Shown: positions 34,551 through 44,141, numbered from the stretch's first letter. The stretch: 64,000 nt of DNA from Leptospiraceae bacterium (GCA_016711485.1 JADJSX010000006.1:854001-918000); one strand, 5' to 3'. Translations and numbers: made by a program. Notes: generated from the letters alone by a model not told the origin.

Positions 34551-35885
34551 ATGACTCATGTAACTGACAATATTTCATCGGGAATCAATGCCATTTTGAG
34601 AGTGGCGGACTCATTTAGAGTGCTATCGACTAAGCTGGCACAGGTTTTAGCAGATATATTACTAGATAAAAAAGACAACCAAATCCCTATTCGACTTCGA
34701 GAAGCCTTCGAGGACTTGGGAGCTACTTACATCAAATTAGGGCAATTTATAGCCTCCGCCCCATCCCTATTCCCAAAAGAATATGTAGAAGAAATGCAAA
34801 AATGCCTTGATTCTGTCCGCCCAATTCCTTTTAAAACGATAGTAAAAATTGTAGAAAAGGAACTCGGTGGAAAAACTTCTAAATTTTTCACATATATCGA
34901 TGAAAAACCAATTGCTTCTGCTTCCATATCCCAAGTCCACGCCGCTACGACCGTAGATGGTTACGATGTAGTAATAAAAGTCCAACGACCAGATATAGAA
35001 GATGTTCTAAAAACTGATATGAATTTAATTTTTCTTGCAACTCTTTTATTTGAAAAATTAGCTCCCGGTGTAAAAACATCAGGTCTTACTGATATTGTAA
35101 AAACATTTCACGACTCAATTTTACTAGAAGTAGACTTTATCCAGGAAGCAAAAAATATTGAAGAATTCGACAAACACCTATTAGCCACTGGTGAGACTCG
35201 CGCAAAAGTGCCTTTAGTATATCATTCTTATAGCACAAAACGTCTATTAACAATGGAAAGATTTTATGGGATTCCTCTTACTGATTTGAAAGCAATAAAA
35301 GCAGTATCAAATAACCCAGCGAAAACGTTAACCGACGCACTTGATATTTGGTTCTCTTCCCTCGGGAGTGGGATGTTTCACGCAGATGTCCATGCAGGAA
35401 ATTTATTAGTTCTTAAAGATGGTAAAATTGGTTTTATCGATTTTGGGATTGTAGGAAGAATTTCCCCTGAAACATGGATGGGGCTCATGCTTTTTATGGA
35501 AGGACTTGGTACTACTAACGCTAAAACAATGGCAAAAGGACTCGTACAAATGGATTCAACTGCAAAGGGAATTGACGAAGTCAAATTCGCAAAAGATCTA
35601 GAATACATCTTCGATGAAATGAATGAACTAGCAATGAATATTCAACTCGGTGATGTGGCAAGTATCGATGAGAGTCGGCTAAATGCTGTTATGCTCAAAA
35701 TTAGCGATATTAGCAAAAACAATGGACTCAAAATTCCTCATGAATTTGGATTACTCATAAAACAAATGTTGTATTTTGATAGGTACGTAAAAATTCTAGC
35801 ACCTGAGATGGACTTAATTAAAGACTTAACTCCTATGGAAGTTGAGAAAAATCGTAAAAAACCTAAATCATTAGGATTTAGATAG
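34551..35885 (+). CDS. AarF/ABC1/UbiB-family atypical kinase
   Basis: A 444-residue protein of the ABC1 family, which supports ubiquinone or other isoprenoid lipid metabolism. The family signature KLGQFIASAPSLFP (KxGQ), the Ala-rich loop ASASISQVHAA replacing the P-loop Gly, VIKVQRPDI with the ATP Lys, and HADVHAGNLL...IDFGIVG (catalytic Asp/Asn and DFG) are all present. It lacks the C-terminal two membrane helices found in E. coli UbiB. Whether it works on quinone in this organism is inference. Short distance to the divergent gene implies a shared promoter region at 34495-34550. Confidence 0.93.
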   Translation: MTHVTDNISSGINAILRVADSFRVLSTKLAQVLADILLDKKDNQIPIRLREAFEDLGATYIKLGQFIASAPSLFPKEYVEEMQKCLDSVRPIPFKTIVKIVEKELGGKTSKFFTYIDEKPIASASISQVHAATTVDGYDVVIKVQRPDIEDVLKTDMNLIFLATLLFEKLAPGVKTSGLTDIVKTFHDSILLEVDFIQEAKNIEEFDKHLLATGETRAKVPLVYHSYSTKRLLTMERFYGIPLTDLKAIKAVSNNPAKTLTDALDIWFSSLGSGMFHADVHAGNLLVLKDGKIGFIDFGIVGRISPETWMGLMLFMEGLGTTNAKTMAKGLVQMDSTAKGIDEVKFAKDLEYIFDEMNELAMNIQLGDVASIDESRLNAVMLKISDISKNNGLKIPHEFGLLIKQMLYFDRYVKILAPEMDLIKDLTPMEVEKNRKKPKSLGFR

Positions 35886-35983
35886 AATAATGATTACTAC
35901 GGATAAACACAGATGGGTTTACTAAATTTTATCACTGTTCATTCGTGGTATTCTTTTTTTATTTTTTACCAATATCATTTTTC

Positions 35984-36229
35984 ATGAAAAAAAATTTAAC
36001 TAGTTTAGAATTGAATGAAGTAGCATTGATTGATTCTTTGAATCAAGAAAAACTAAAAGCAGAGTATGTAATTGAATTAATTGATTATGGTTTTTTTCCA
36101 GGAACAGAAATTTCCGTTCTACAGAAATACCCTTCACAAAATAAAATTATTGTTCAAATAGGCAAATCTCATTTATCCCTTAGAATGGACGATGCAGAAT
36201 ATATACAGGTAAGTGTAAATGGAAACTAA
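35984..36229 (+). CDS. feoA: Ferrous iron transport protein A
   Basis: An 81-residue SH3-like FeoA that supports the FeoB channel at the cytoplasmic face. Pattern IELIDYGFFPGTEISVLQKY then IVQIGKSHLSLRMDDAEYI matches the FeoA fold (IxxMGxxxGxxI replaced by IDYGFFPGTEI). The ATG at 35984 is preferred over a GTG 13 codons earlier, whose extra residues (VFFFYFLPISFF) look like translated intergenic sequence. Overlaps feoB by 11 bp. The region 35886-35983 contains the phrase ggataaacacagatg that recurs in degraded form elsewhere. Confidence 0.88.
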   Translation: MKKNLTSLELNEVALIDSLNQEKLKAEYVIELIDYGFFPGTEISVLQKYPSQNKIIVQIGKSHLSLRMDDAEYIQVSVNGN

Positions 36230-38312
36230 CTTTCGTTGTTTACTCGTTGGCAATGCAAATGCAGGTAAAACATCTCTTTTTAATCAGCTAACAGGTCTTA
36301 GCCAGAAAACAGGAAATTTTCCGGGAGTTACCGTTGGAATTGCGACAGGAGAACTTAAAATTGAAGGGAAAAATCTTGAAATTATAGATCTACCCGGATC
36401 TTTCTCTTTGAATGCAAATTCAGATGATAAAAAAACTCTTACTCGATTTCTAATCAACCGTAAAGAATCAGATAAAATAATTTTTGTATTGGATGCAATT
36501 TTACTCGAAAGAAGTTTACAATTTTTATTTCAAATCATGGACTTAGGCGCACCAATTTTACTAGTTATTACAATGAAAGATATATTACAAAAGAAAAATC
36601 TATTCATTCAAGTAGATAATTTAAAGCAAGAACTAGGAATCGAAGTAGTTTTAGTAAACGCAAAAAATGGGGACGGGATTTCAGAACTTAAAAATTTAAT
36701 CGGAAATCCATATAACTTTAAAACACCAAAAAGACTTTGGGTTTGGGATGAAAAACGAGAAAACTTTTTTCAGAAAATTTTTTCAAAAATTGAAGCGGAT
36801 AACCTAAACTATCTTCAATTTGTATTGAGTAACACACTCAAAAAATTATCCGGTGAAAAACTTCAAAAAGAATTACCTGGAATAGAAGAATTTAATCCAG
36901 AAATACAAAATTTCATTACTTCAGAATTACAAAAATCAAATCTAGTTTTTAAATATCAAGATGAAGTAATACAAAAATCTTTTAAAATTAAATCCATTAT
37001 CAGTAAAGTCCTGACAGGAAACACTGAAAACAATGAAAGTTTTTCTGCAAAAGTGGACAGATTTATTTTGCATCCTATATTTGGAATGATTACTTTTTTT
37101 GTGGTAATGGGTTTAGTATTTCAGTCTTTATTTTCTTGGTCAGAATACCCGATGGAATTTATTGAAAATTCTTTCGAAACTCTTTCAGGTTACTTTCAAA
37201 AAAATATTCCCGAAGGTCCTTTTAATGGACTCATTACAAAAGGTATCATCGGAGGTGTGGGTTCTGTTCTTGTTTTTATTCCGCAAATCGCATTACTATT
37301 TTTATTTATTGGCATAATGGAAGAATCAGGATATTTATCGAGAGTATCTTTTATTATGGATAAGTTTATGGGCAAATTTGGATTATCCGGTAAATCATTT
37401 ATCCCCCTTCTATCTTCTGCTGCCTGTGCAGTGCCTGCAATCATGAGTACGAGGACAATAGAAAATAAATCCGATAAAATGGCAACGATTCTAATATCTC
37501 CTCTTATTACTTGCTCTGCTAGATATCCAGTTTATATTTTAGTTATTGGAGCTATTTTTCCCAAACAAGATATTTTTGGAGTATTTTCTTTACAGGCAAT
37601 TATGCTTTTCGGATTATTTTTATTGGGAATGATTACCGCACTTTTATTTGCATTGTTATTTAAAAAGACATTTTTTAAACATGAGTCTTCTTATTTTTTA
37701 ATTGAATTACCTTCATATAAAATACCTTCGATTAAAAATCTTTTCTTAAGTGTGTATCAAAATGTAAAAGCATTTATCGAAAATTCAGGAACCATTATTT
37801 TATATGTTTCTATTTTACTTTGGTTTCTCGCCTACTACCCTGTATCCTCTCCGATCAATTCAACAGAAAATATTAAACAGGAAACCGTAATCTCAGACTC
37901 CTACGCTGCAAAAATTGGAAAGTTTATAGAACCAGCGATTGAACCTTTAGGATTTGATTGGAAAATTGGAGTAGGAATTATTTCTTCGTTTGCAGCAAGA
38001 GAAGTTATGGTATCAACTCTTGCAATAATTTATGGTGTGGAGGGAGATGAGAATAGTGATGATTTAAAAACTTCGATTCAAAAAGACATCAATCCAAAAA
38101 CTGGAAAAAAAACTTGGAGTGTTTTAACATCGATTAGCCTACTTATTTTTTTTGCTTACGCCAGCCAGTGTATGTCTACACTAGCAGTTGTAAGACAAGA
38201 AACTAAATCTTATTTCTGGCCAAGTTTTTTATTTATCTATATGTCGGTATTAGCCTATGTAAGTTCATTAACAGTTTATCAAATAGGTGTACTGCTTGGG
38301 TACGGAAATTAA
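36219..38312 (+). CDS. feoB: Ferrous iron transporter B
   Basis: Takes up Fe2+ across the inner membrane. The 697-residue protein has an N-terminal GTPase (G1 GNANAGKTS at 11-19, G2 GVTVG at 36-40, G3 DLPG at 57-60), an insertion domain, and two Gate domains with conserved SGKSFIPLLSSAACAVPAIM and Cys-rich CSARYPVYILV. G4, normally NxxD, is TMKD at 118-121, so the guanine-binding Asn is replaced by Thr. The feoAB order and overlap are typical. The C-terminal feature FAYASQCMSTLAVVRQET is also standard. Iron regulation would be expected but no Fur box could be read with certainty. Confidence 0.95.
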   Translation: METNFRCLLVGNANAGKTSLFNQLTGLSQKTGNFPGVTVGIATGELKIEGKNLEIIDLPGSFSLNANSDDKKTLTRFLINRKESDKIIFVLDAILLERSLQFLFQIMDLGAPILLVITMKDILQKKNLFIQVDNLKQELGIEVVLVNAKNGDGISELKNLIGNPYNFKTPKRLWVWDEKRENFFQKIFSKIEADNLNYLQFVLSNTLKKLSGEKLQKELPGIEEFNPEIQNFITSELQKSNLVFKYQDEVIQKSFKIKSIISKVLTGNTENNESFSAKVDRFILHPIFGMITFFVVMGLVFQSLFSWSEYPMEFIENSFETLSGYFQKNIPEGPFNGLITKGIIGGVGSVLVFIPQIALLFLFIGIMEESGYLSRVSFIMDKFMGKFGLSGKSFIPLLSSAACAVPAIMSTRTIENKSDKMATILISPLITCSARYPVYILVIGAIFPKQDIFGVFSLQAIMLFGLFLLGMITALLFALLFKKTFFKHESSYFLIELPSYKIPSIKNLFLSVYQNVKAFIENSGTIILYVSILLWFLAYYPVSSPINSTENIKQETVISDSYAAKIGKFIEPAIEPLGFDWKIGVGIISSFAAREVMVSTLAIIYGVEGDENSDDLKTSIQKDINPKTGKKTWSVLTSISLLIFFAYASQCMSTLAVVRQETKSYFWPSFLFIYMSVLAYVSSLTVYQIGVLLGYGN

Positions 38313-38313
38313 A

Positions 38314-38616
38314 TCATACACCAAATAATTTTACTATAGTCTTTGCTAACTCTTTGTATTTGTTATCCTTGACATAGTAAAAAACTTTATTTGATTCCTT
38401 GCGGCTGTCCAAAATTCCACTCTCTTTCATTTTACTCAAGTGCTGTGAAGTAACTGATTGACTTACTCCAGCAAAACTAGATAAGTCGTTCACCGATAAT
38501 TCCTCTCGGGAAAGTGCATACAAAATCATGAGACGTACGGGATGTGCAATTCCTTGAATACCTTTAATGGCAAAGTCCAGCTGTTTTTTATTTAATTCGA
38601 ATTTTATTTTTGTCAT
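38314..38616 (-). CDS. ArsR-type winged-helix regulator
   Basis: A 100-residue regulator. GIAHPVRLMILYALSREELS, VNDLSSFAGVSQSVTSQHLS and SGILDSRKESNKVFYYVKD form the ArsR winged helix. No Cys pair for metal binding, so it is not a classic metalloregulator. It converges with feoB, one base between stop codons, and could regulate iron uptake or a distant gene. Upstream (38617-38810) is AT-rich with a likely promoter, then a family A repeat. Confidence 0.9.
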   Translation of the reverse strand: MTKIKFELNKKQLDFAIKGIQGIAHPVRLMILYALSREELSVNDLSSFAGVSQSVTSQHLSKMKESGILDSRKESNKVFYYVKDNKYKELAKTIVKLFGV

Positions 38617-38810
38617 ACAATCTACCTTAGATGAGGAATTGCGATTTGAAACAGTTTAAAGTCCTATGTATTATTTTTCAATATTATTTTAGTAAAAAAA
38701 TTGCAATTTACATAAGATTTTTCTTTTTTTTCAGTTTTTTATAAAAGCTAGAGATGTTTTAATTCGAAATCGGAAAATTCTACGCTTGTAATTTTTTGAT
38801 AAGTAGCTAT
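38617..38810. other. AT-rich intergenic, probable arsR promoter
   Basis: No gene. A ttttttcagttttttataaaagc stretch and several T-runs; upstream part of the 957-bp gap 38617-39573 that also contains two family A repeats, a gene remnant (39027-39170) and the metY leader (39355-39573). No riboswitch-like structure could be recognised in front of metY. Confidence 0.35.
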
Positions 38811-38980
38811 TAATAACTCACCTTACGCGCAAGCGCGTTGAGGTGAGAGATTTGGAGCCTGTCGGCGACTTGGGCTGCCGCCCAAACCTGCTTATTCATT
38901 AATTCATTAGCTTTATCTAATATTCTCAAGATTTTCCTTCTTTCCATAAATTACCAATTTTGCGTAAGGTGAGTTAATAA
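38811..38980. repeat. Dispersed repeat family A, copy 2
   Basis: 170 bp with nearly perfect 19-bp terminal inverted repeats: left TTAATAACTCACCTTACGC (from 38810) and right GCGTAAGGTGAGTTAATAA. An inner hairpin CTCACC...CGCGC/GCGCG...GGTGAG is at the left end. Its centre (tttggagcctgtcggcgact and the ttaattcattag segment) is a diverged version of copies 1 and 3. No ORF. Confidence 0.78.
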
Positions 38981-39026
38981 AAAAGTTATACCAATTCAAT
39001 TTGAGTTCCACACTGAGATCACGAAA

Positions 39027-39170
39027 TTAATTGTTCCAAATTCCTTTTTTTTTGTAGTGTTTTATATTATACTCGCTGTTCATCTCAGTTTGGCTTTCTT
39101 TAATTTGCCACCATTGAGCGGCTACTAGAAGTTCACCAATCAATTGTTCTCTCTTCTTCAACCAAACAGA
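39027..39170 (-). pseudogene. 3' remnant of a gene, cut at repeat element
   Basis: An open minus-strand frame of about 48 codons ends at TAA 39029-39027. The translation looks genuine: LKKREQLIGELLVAAQWWQI, then KESQTEMNSEYNIKHYKKKG and IWNN. It has no start and stops exactly where family A copy 3 begins (about 39171). The remnant is therefore probably a gene whose 5' part was lost to the insertion or a deletion next to it. Family not recognised. Confidence 0.4.
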
Positions 39171-39173
39171 GAT

Positions 39174-39354
39174 TATTAACTGAAGTTACGCAAAATAGGA
39201 AAATTACGCAAATGAAATATAATTTAAAAATATTAGAAAATACTAATGAATTAATAGAATCAATAGCCTGCAGTAGTCCATTCACACCGTTAGGTGCCAA
39301 CCATCCCGCCCACGCGGGAACGCTGGCACTCACCTTGCGTAAGGTGAGTTAGAA
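39174..39354. repeat. Dispersed repeat family A, copy 3 (inverted relative to copy 1)
   Basis: About 181 bp. Left end ttattaactgaagttacgca and right end tgcgtaaggtgagttagaat are inverted repeats of each other. The reverse complement matches copy 1 over its right two thirds (ggcacctaacggtg, ggctattgattctattaatt, gtattttctaatattttta). An inner hairpin TCCCGC/GCGGGA is present. It does not encode a protein. Confidence 0.78.
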
Positions 39355-39573
39355 TTATAAATTTTCAATTACTATTTGAGTTCAGAATAAAAATAGAATT
39401 TTAATCTATATTTTTATAATTTATTATTTTTAATGTAAATCACCCAATCCAACATTTCCAATATAGCATCGAATATATCCAACTTATTAGATTTTATTAT
39501 TTGACTAAATTCAAAGGATTCATTTTATTGTAAAAATATTCAATAGATTTAAAGTATAAACAGGAGCTAATTT

Positions 39574-40881
39574 ATGGGAAGACAATTCAAACCGGAAACA
39601 ATCGCACTACACGCAGGTTATACAAAAGGTGACCCGACAACTACATCTAGAGCCGTACCACTCTATCAGACCACATCCTATGTATTCAATGATACCGACC
39701 ATGCAGCAAGACTTTTTGGATTACAAGAGTTTGGAAACATTTACACTCGTTTAATGAATCCTACTACTGACGTCCTAGAAAAGAGAGTTGCCGAATTAGA
39801 AGGCGGAATAGCAGCGTTAGCCACAGCTTCTGGTCAGTCAGCAGAGACTCTTGCACTATTAAATATAGTTGAGGCAGGACAAGAAATCATAGCATCCTCT
39901 TCTTTATACGGTGGAACTTACAACCTACTCCACTACACTTTCCCAAAACTTGGAATCAAAGTACATTTTGCTGATCCTTCTGATCCAAATAATTTCAAAA
40001 AATATTTCAACGACAAAACTCGTGCAGTATACGCGGAAACTCTTGGTAATCCGAAACTAGATACACTTGATTTAGAAGCAATAGCAAAAATTGCTCATGA
40101 CAACGGAGTTCCTTTTATAGTAGATAACACACTACCTTCTCCTTATTTAATCAATCCAATCGAACATGGAGCGGACGTAGTTGTTCACTCCTTAACAAAG
40201 TTTTTAGGGGGACATGGAACTTCTATTGGCGGTATTATTATTGATGCTGGAAAGTTTAACTATGGAAACGGAAAATTCAATAACTTCACAGAACCAGATC
40301 CAAGTTATCATGGTTTAAAATTCTGGGACGTGTTTGGAAAATTTGAACCTTTTGGTGGGGCTAATATCGCTTATATTATCAAAGCTCGCGTTCAAGGACT
40401 AAGAGATTTAGGGCCTGCAATTTCTCCATTTAACTCTTGGCAAATTTTACAAGGAGTGGAAACTCTTCCAATTCGTATGGAGCGTCATTCTTCCAATGCA
40501 CTCAAAGTTGCAGAGTATCTAAGCAAACATCCGAAAGTAACTTGGGTAAATTATCCAGGACTACCAAGTGATAAAAACTATTCTCTCGCAAAAAAATACC
40601 ACAAAAGAAATTTATTTGGGGCAATCATAGGATTCGGAGTTAAAGGTGGAGTGCCTGAGGCGAAAAAATTTATTGATGGTCTAGAAATTTTCTCTCTTCT
40701 AGCTAACGTGGGCGATGCAAAGTCACTTGCCATTCATCCAGCATCAACTACTCACCAACAACTAACTGAAGAAGAACAAAAATCAGCAGGGGTTACTCCT
40801 GACTTTATCCGACTCTCTGTCGGGCTAGAGCATATAGATGATTTAATTACTGACTTAGAAGAAGCATTAAAAAAAGTGTAA
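39574..40881 (+). CDS. metY: O-acetylhomoserine sulfhydrylase
   Basis: Makes homocysteine from O-acetylhomoserine and sulfide (direct sulfhydrylation). The 435-residue PLP enzyme of the Cys/Met metabolism fold has YTRLMNPTTDVLEKRVAELE, ASGQSAETLALLNI, the PLP lysine in HSLTKFLGGHGTSIGG, and the C-terminal HPASTTHQQL...RLSVGLEHIDDLI. AGGAG lies nine bases before the ATG. It is followed at 3 bp by metX, which makes its substrate. Confidence 0.96.
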   Translation: MGRQFKPETIALHAGYTKGDPTTTSRAVPLYQTTSYVFNDTDHAARLFGLQEFGNIYTRLMNPTTDVLEKRVAELEGGIAALATASGQSAETLALLNIVEAGQEIIASSSLYGGTYNLLHYTFPKLGIKVHFADPSDPNNFKKYFNDKTRAVYAETLGNPKLDTLDLEAIAKIAHDNGVPFIVDNTLPSPYLINPIEHGADVVVHSLTKFLGGHGTSIGGIIIDAGKFNYGNGKFNNFTEPDPSYHGLKFWDVFGKFEPFGGANIAYIIKARVQGLRDLGPAISPFNSWQILQGVETLPIRMERHSSNALKVAEYLSKHPKVTWVNYPGLPSDKNYSLAKKYHKRNLFGAIIGFGVKGGVPEAKKFIDGLEIFSLLANVGDAKSLAIHPASTTHQQLTEEEQKSAGVTPDFIRLSVGLEHIDDLITDLEEALKKV

Positions 40882-40884
40882 TCT

Positions 40885-42006
40885 ATGATTTCCAAAGATT
40901 CCGTAGGAATTGTTCGTACACAAATAGCAAAATTACCAGACCTAAATTTAGAAAGCGGAGCAGTAATTAGTCCGCTGGAAGTTGCTTACGAAACCTACGG
41001 AATTTTAAATGAAAGTAGAACCAATACAATTTTAGTTTGTCACGCTCTATCCGGCAATGCACACGCAGCCGGATACCATGAAGGAAGTGATCGACCCGGC
41101 TGGTGGGACGAGTATATCGGTCCCGGAAAAGCATTTGATACAAATAAATACTTCATTATATCAACTAACGTCATAGGTGGTTGTAACGGAAGTTCCGGTC
41201 CAACAAGCATAAATCCAAAAACCGAAAAACAATACGGATCTACATTTCCTTTTGTATCGATTCAAGATATGGTCAATGCGCAAAAATTATTAATCGATTC
41301 ATTTGGTATTAAAGAGGTTTTTTGTGTAGCCGGCGGTTCTATGGGTGGGATGCAGGCTCTCCAATGGAGCGTAGGTTATCCTGATTTAGTTAAAAACTGT
41401 ATTATATTAGCATCCACGTCTGAACATAGCGCACAACAAATAGCATTCAATGAAGTAGGTAGACAAGCAATTCTCTCTGATCCAAATTGGAACAATGGGG
41501 AATATGGCGATAATCCACCCAAAAAAGGATTAGCAATAGCTCGAATGGTAGGTCATGTAACGTATTTATCAGATGAACTGATGCGAGAAAAATTTGGTCG
41601 TAAACCTCCGAGAGGAAATATTAAAAATACAGATTTTGCAGTTGGCAGTTATTTAATTTACCAAGGAGAGACTTTTGTAGATAGATTTGATGCAAATTCA
41701 TATATATACGTTACGAAAGCACTCGATCATTTTAGTTTGGGTAGAGGAGAAGAGTTAACTCTTAATTTGTCGCGAGCAAAAGCAAATTTTCTAATCATAG
41801 CATTTAGTTCTGATTGGCTCTATCCTCCATATCAAAGTAGAGAAATTGTAAAATCACTTGAAGTAAATGCAATTCCTGTTACTTACTGTGAAGTGAATTT
41901 TTCCAAAGGACACGATTCTTTTTTAGTACCAAATCCTGAACAACGTCACTTAATTCATCATTTTTTAGAGTTTGCGCAAAATTTTTCGGTGTTTTATGAA
42001 ATCTAA
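40885..42006 (+). CDS. metX: Homoserine O-acetyltransferase
   Basis: Acetylates homoserine using acetyl-CoA, the entry to methionine synthesis. The 373-residue alpha/beta hydrolase has the oxyanion segment CHALSGNAHAAG, nucleophile Ser152 in GGSMGGMQAL, and the C-terminal Asp and His (FSSDWLYPPYQ; KGHDSFL). Length and motifs are those of MetX. Precedes and overlaps metW by 11 bp, as in many Leptospira and proteobacteria. Confidence 0.96.
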   Translation: MISKDSVGIVRTQIAKLPDLNLESGAVISPLEVAYETYGILNESRTNTILVCHALSGNAHAAGYHEGSDRPGWWDEYIGPGKAFDTNKYFIISTNVIGGCNGSSGPTSINPKTEKQYGSTFPFVSIQDMVNAQKLLIDSFGIKEVFCVAGGSMGGMQALQWSVGYPDLVKNCIILASTSEHSAQQIAFNEVGRQAILSDPNWNNGEYGDNPPKKGLAIARMVGHVTYLSDELMREKFGRKPPRGNIKNTDFAVGSYLIYQGETFVDRFDANSYIYVTKALDHFSLGRGEELTLNLSRAKANFLIIAFSSDWLYPPYQSREIVKSLEVNAIPVTYCEVNFSKGHDSFLVPNPEQRHLIHHFLEFAQNFSVFYEI

Positions 42007-42604
42007 ATTTATCGAAGAACCAATCCTTCGTTTGGACTTCCAATATATATTGGATTTAATTTCGACCGGTTACCGCGTATTAGACCTGGGTTGCGGTGAC
42101 GGAGACCTACTCTACCTTTTGAAAAAAAAAGGGGTTCGCGGTCAAGGAATCGAAAAAGACGAAGAGTGTATTTATAAATGTATTGAACGAGGAGTGATCG
42201 TTCATCATGGAGATTTAGATGAAGGTCTCAAACATCATATCAAAAAAAGTTTCGACTATGTTATTTTAAATCAAACTATCCAAGAAACTCATAACCCTGG
42301 AAATATTATTAAAGACTCACTAAGAATTGGGAAAAAGGTAATTGTAGTATTCCCCAATTTTGCGCATTGGAAAAATAGACTCCAAATTTTATTTAGAGGC
42401 AAAACTCCCGTAACCGACAATCTCCCATATAGATGGTACAATACACCAAACTTACATTTTCTATCAATCACTGACTTTGAAGAATTCTGCCAAGTGCAAA
42501 ATATTCATATAGAAGTAACAGCATTTTTCAGTGATAAAAAGCCTATATTTAATAAACCAAATTTATTTGCAAAATTGGCATTATTTGTATTGAGCGAAAA
42601 GTAA
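41996..42604 (+). CDS. metW: MetW-type methyltransferase-like protein
   Basis: A 202-residue SAM-dependent-methyltransferase fold protein that accompanies MetX and is needed for its full activity in several bacteria. VLDLGCGDGDLLYLLKKKG is the SAM-binding strand and loop, followed by GIEKDEECIYKC, DYVILNQTIQETHNP and PNFAHWKNRLQILFRGKTP, all MetW hallmarks. The ATG at 41996 is preferred to one eight codons upstream, which lies well inside metX. Confidence 0.94.
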   Translation: MKSKFIEEPILRLDFQYILDLISTGYRVLDLGCGDGDLLYLLKKKGVRGQGIEKDEECIYKCIERGVIVHHGDLDEGLKHHIKKSFDYVILNQTIQETHNPGNIIKDSLRIGKKVIVVFPNFAHWKNRLQILFRGKTPVTDNLPYRWYNTPNLHFLSITDFEEFCQVQNIHIEVTAFFSDKKPIFNKPNLFAKLALFVLSEK

Positions 42605-42636
42605 TTTATAACTTAGAGAGAGAATAAATACAATAC

Positions 42637-44043
42637 ATGGAAAATTCTAACCTAACGCCAAAAAACATCTGGCAAGAACTTAAAGATGCGATGGGCGGGA
42701 CAGACGCCGATTATACTCAGATTGGAATTAAAAGAGCAATATTTCTATTAGCTGTTCCGATGATTTTGGAATTAGTTATGGAATCCACATTTGCTATAGC
42801 AGATATATTTTTTGTCGGGAAACTTGGGGCCTCTGCCATAGCAACAGTTGGAATAAGTGAAACTTTTTTATTTTTAATTTACTCTCTTGCGATGGGATTT
42901 GCTACAGCGGTTACTGCCATTATTGCGCGCAGAATAGGAGAAAAAAATCAAAAAGAAGCTTCAAAAGCCGCAGTTCAATCAATTTACTTAGGTCTATTTT
43001 CCGCTATTCCATTTGCGATTGCTGGTATTTTCTTTTCCAAGGATCTACTGAAACTTATGGGTGCGGATTCATGGAGCATAGATTTTGGATACCGTTATAC
43101 AACTTGGATGCTCGGTGGAAATGTAGTTATAATTTTACTGTTCATCATCAATGCAATTTTTAGAGGAGCAGGAGACGCCGCTATCGCTATGCGAGTGCTT
43201 TGGATTGCGAACGGGGTTAATATTGTATTAGACCCAATTCTGATTTTTGGATGGGGTCCAATACCAGAATTCGGTATTGAAGGAGCAGGTATTGCTACGA
43301 ACATAGGCAGAGGAACAGGAGTTTTAGTACAACTATGGACGTTAGTAAATGCAGGAAAACATATAAAGGTTTCTCTTTCTAATATTAGATTAAATTTTCC
43401 TATAATGGGGAATATTCTAATTACCTCCATAGGAGGCGTAGGACAAATGTTTGTTGCTACAAGTTCTTGGATTTTTTTAATGCGAATTCTTGCCAATATC
43501 GGAAGTGAAGCTGTTGCTGGTGCAACAATTGCACTGAGGATCATGATGTTTTCAATGATGCCGGCTTGGGGATTATCCAATGCAGCCGCTACCCTTGTCG
43601 GACAAAATTTAGGTGCAAATCAGCCAGAAAGAGCTGAGTCTTCCGTTTGGAAAATTGGGCTCTACAATATGATATTTTTAATTGGTGTTGCCATTCTATA
43701 TTTTACTATGAATAAATTTTTAGTAGGTCTTTTTTCACAAGAAGAGCGAGTCATAGAAATTGGATCAGAATGGTTACAAATTCTTTCTTATTCTTATTTA
43801 GTGTATGGTTGGTGGATGGTTTCTGTGCAAGCATTCAATGGTGCAGGAGATACTAAAACCCCTACTCTTATCAATATAGTTTTTTTCTGGTGCATTCAAA
43901 TTCCAGTTTCTTACTTTCTGGCTATTTCCTTAAACTGGCAACATTCAGGTGTATTTTGGGGAGTTTTTTTTTCCGAGACATCTGTCGGAATTTTTACACT
44001 TTGGCTTTTCACTAAAGGAAGTTGGAAATCAGTAAAAGTATAA
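42637..44043 (+). CDS. MATE-family multidrug/metabolite exporter
   Basis: A 468-residue inner-membrane antiporter with twelve predicted helices in two halves. Repeated segments around RAIFLLAVPMILELVMEST, FVGKLGASAIATVG, and FFRGAGDAAIA-like FRGAGDAAIAM / FNGAGDTKTPTLI in each half are characteristic of MATE proteins. It begins 32 bp after metW and might be in the same transcript. Substrate cannot be told; the physical link to methionine genes could be accidental. Confidence 0.92.
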   Translation: MENSNLTPKNIWQELKDAMGGTDADYTQIGIKRAIFLLAVPMILELVMESTFAIADIFFVGKLGASAIATVGISETFLFLIYSLAMGFATAVTAIIARRIGEKNQKEASKAAVQSIYLGLFSAIPFAIAGIFFSKDLLKLMGADSWSIDFGYRYTTWMLGGNVVIILLFIINAIFRGAGDAAIAMRVLWIANGVNIVLDPILIFGWGPIPEFGIEGAGIATNIGRGTGVLVQLWTLVNAGKHIKVSLSNIRLNFPIMGNILITSIGGVGQMFVATSSWIFLMRILANIGSEAVAGATIALRIMMFSMMPAWGLSNAAATLVGQNLGANQPERAESSVWKIGLYNMIFLIGVAILYFTMNKFLVGLFSQEERVIEIGSEWLQILSYSYLVYGWWMVSVQAFNGAGDTKTPTLINIVFFWCIQIPVSYFLAISLNWQHSGVFWGVFFSETSVGIFTLWLFTKGSWKSVKV

Positions 44044-44141
44044 AAAGGATAAATTAGTATTTTTCGAAAAACTAGTTTTAAAAAATTTACCAATAGCAAA
44101 ATTTCTTAAACAAAAAAAAAGTAGCTAAACAGGAGATTAAA

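Noticed and set aside
39133..39333. Minus-strand frame of 66 codons across the repeat
   Set aside because: It lies in a different frame from the remnant gene and mostly inside the family A repeat; no coding character.
39355..39573. SAM riboswitch before metY
   Set aside because: No recognisable SAM-I, SAM-II or SAM-IV core or terminator could be found in the AT-rich leader.
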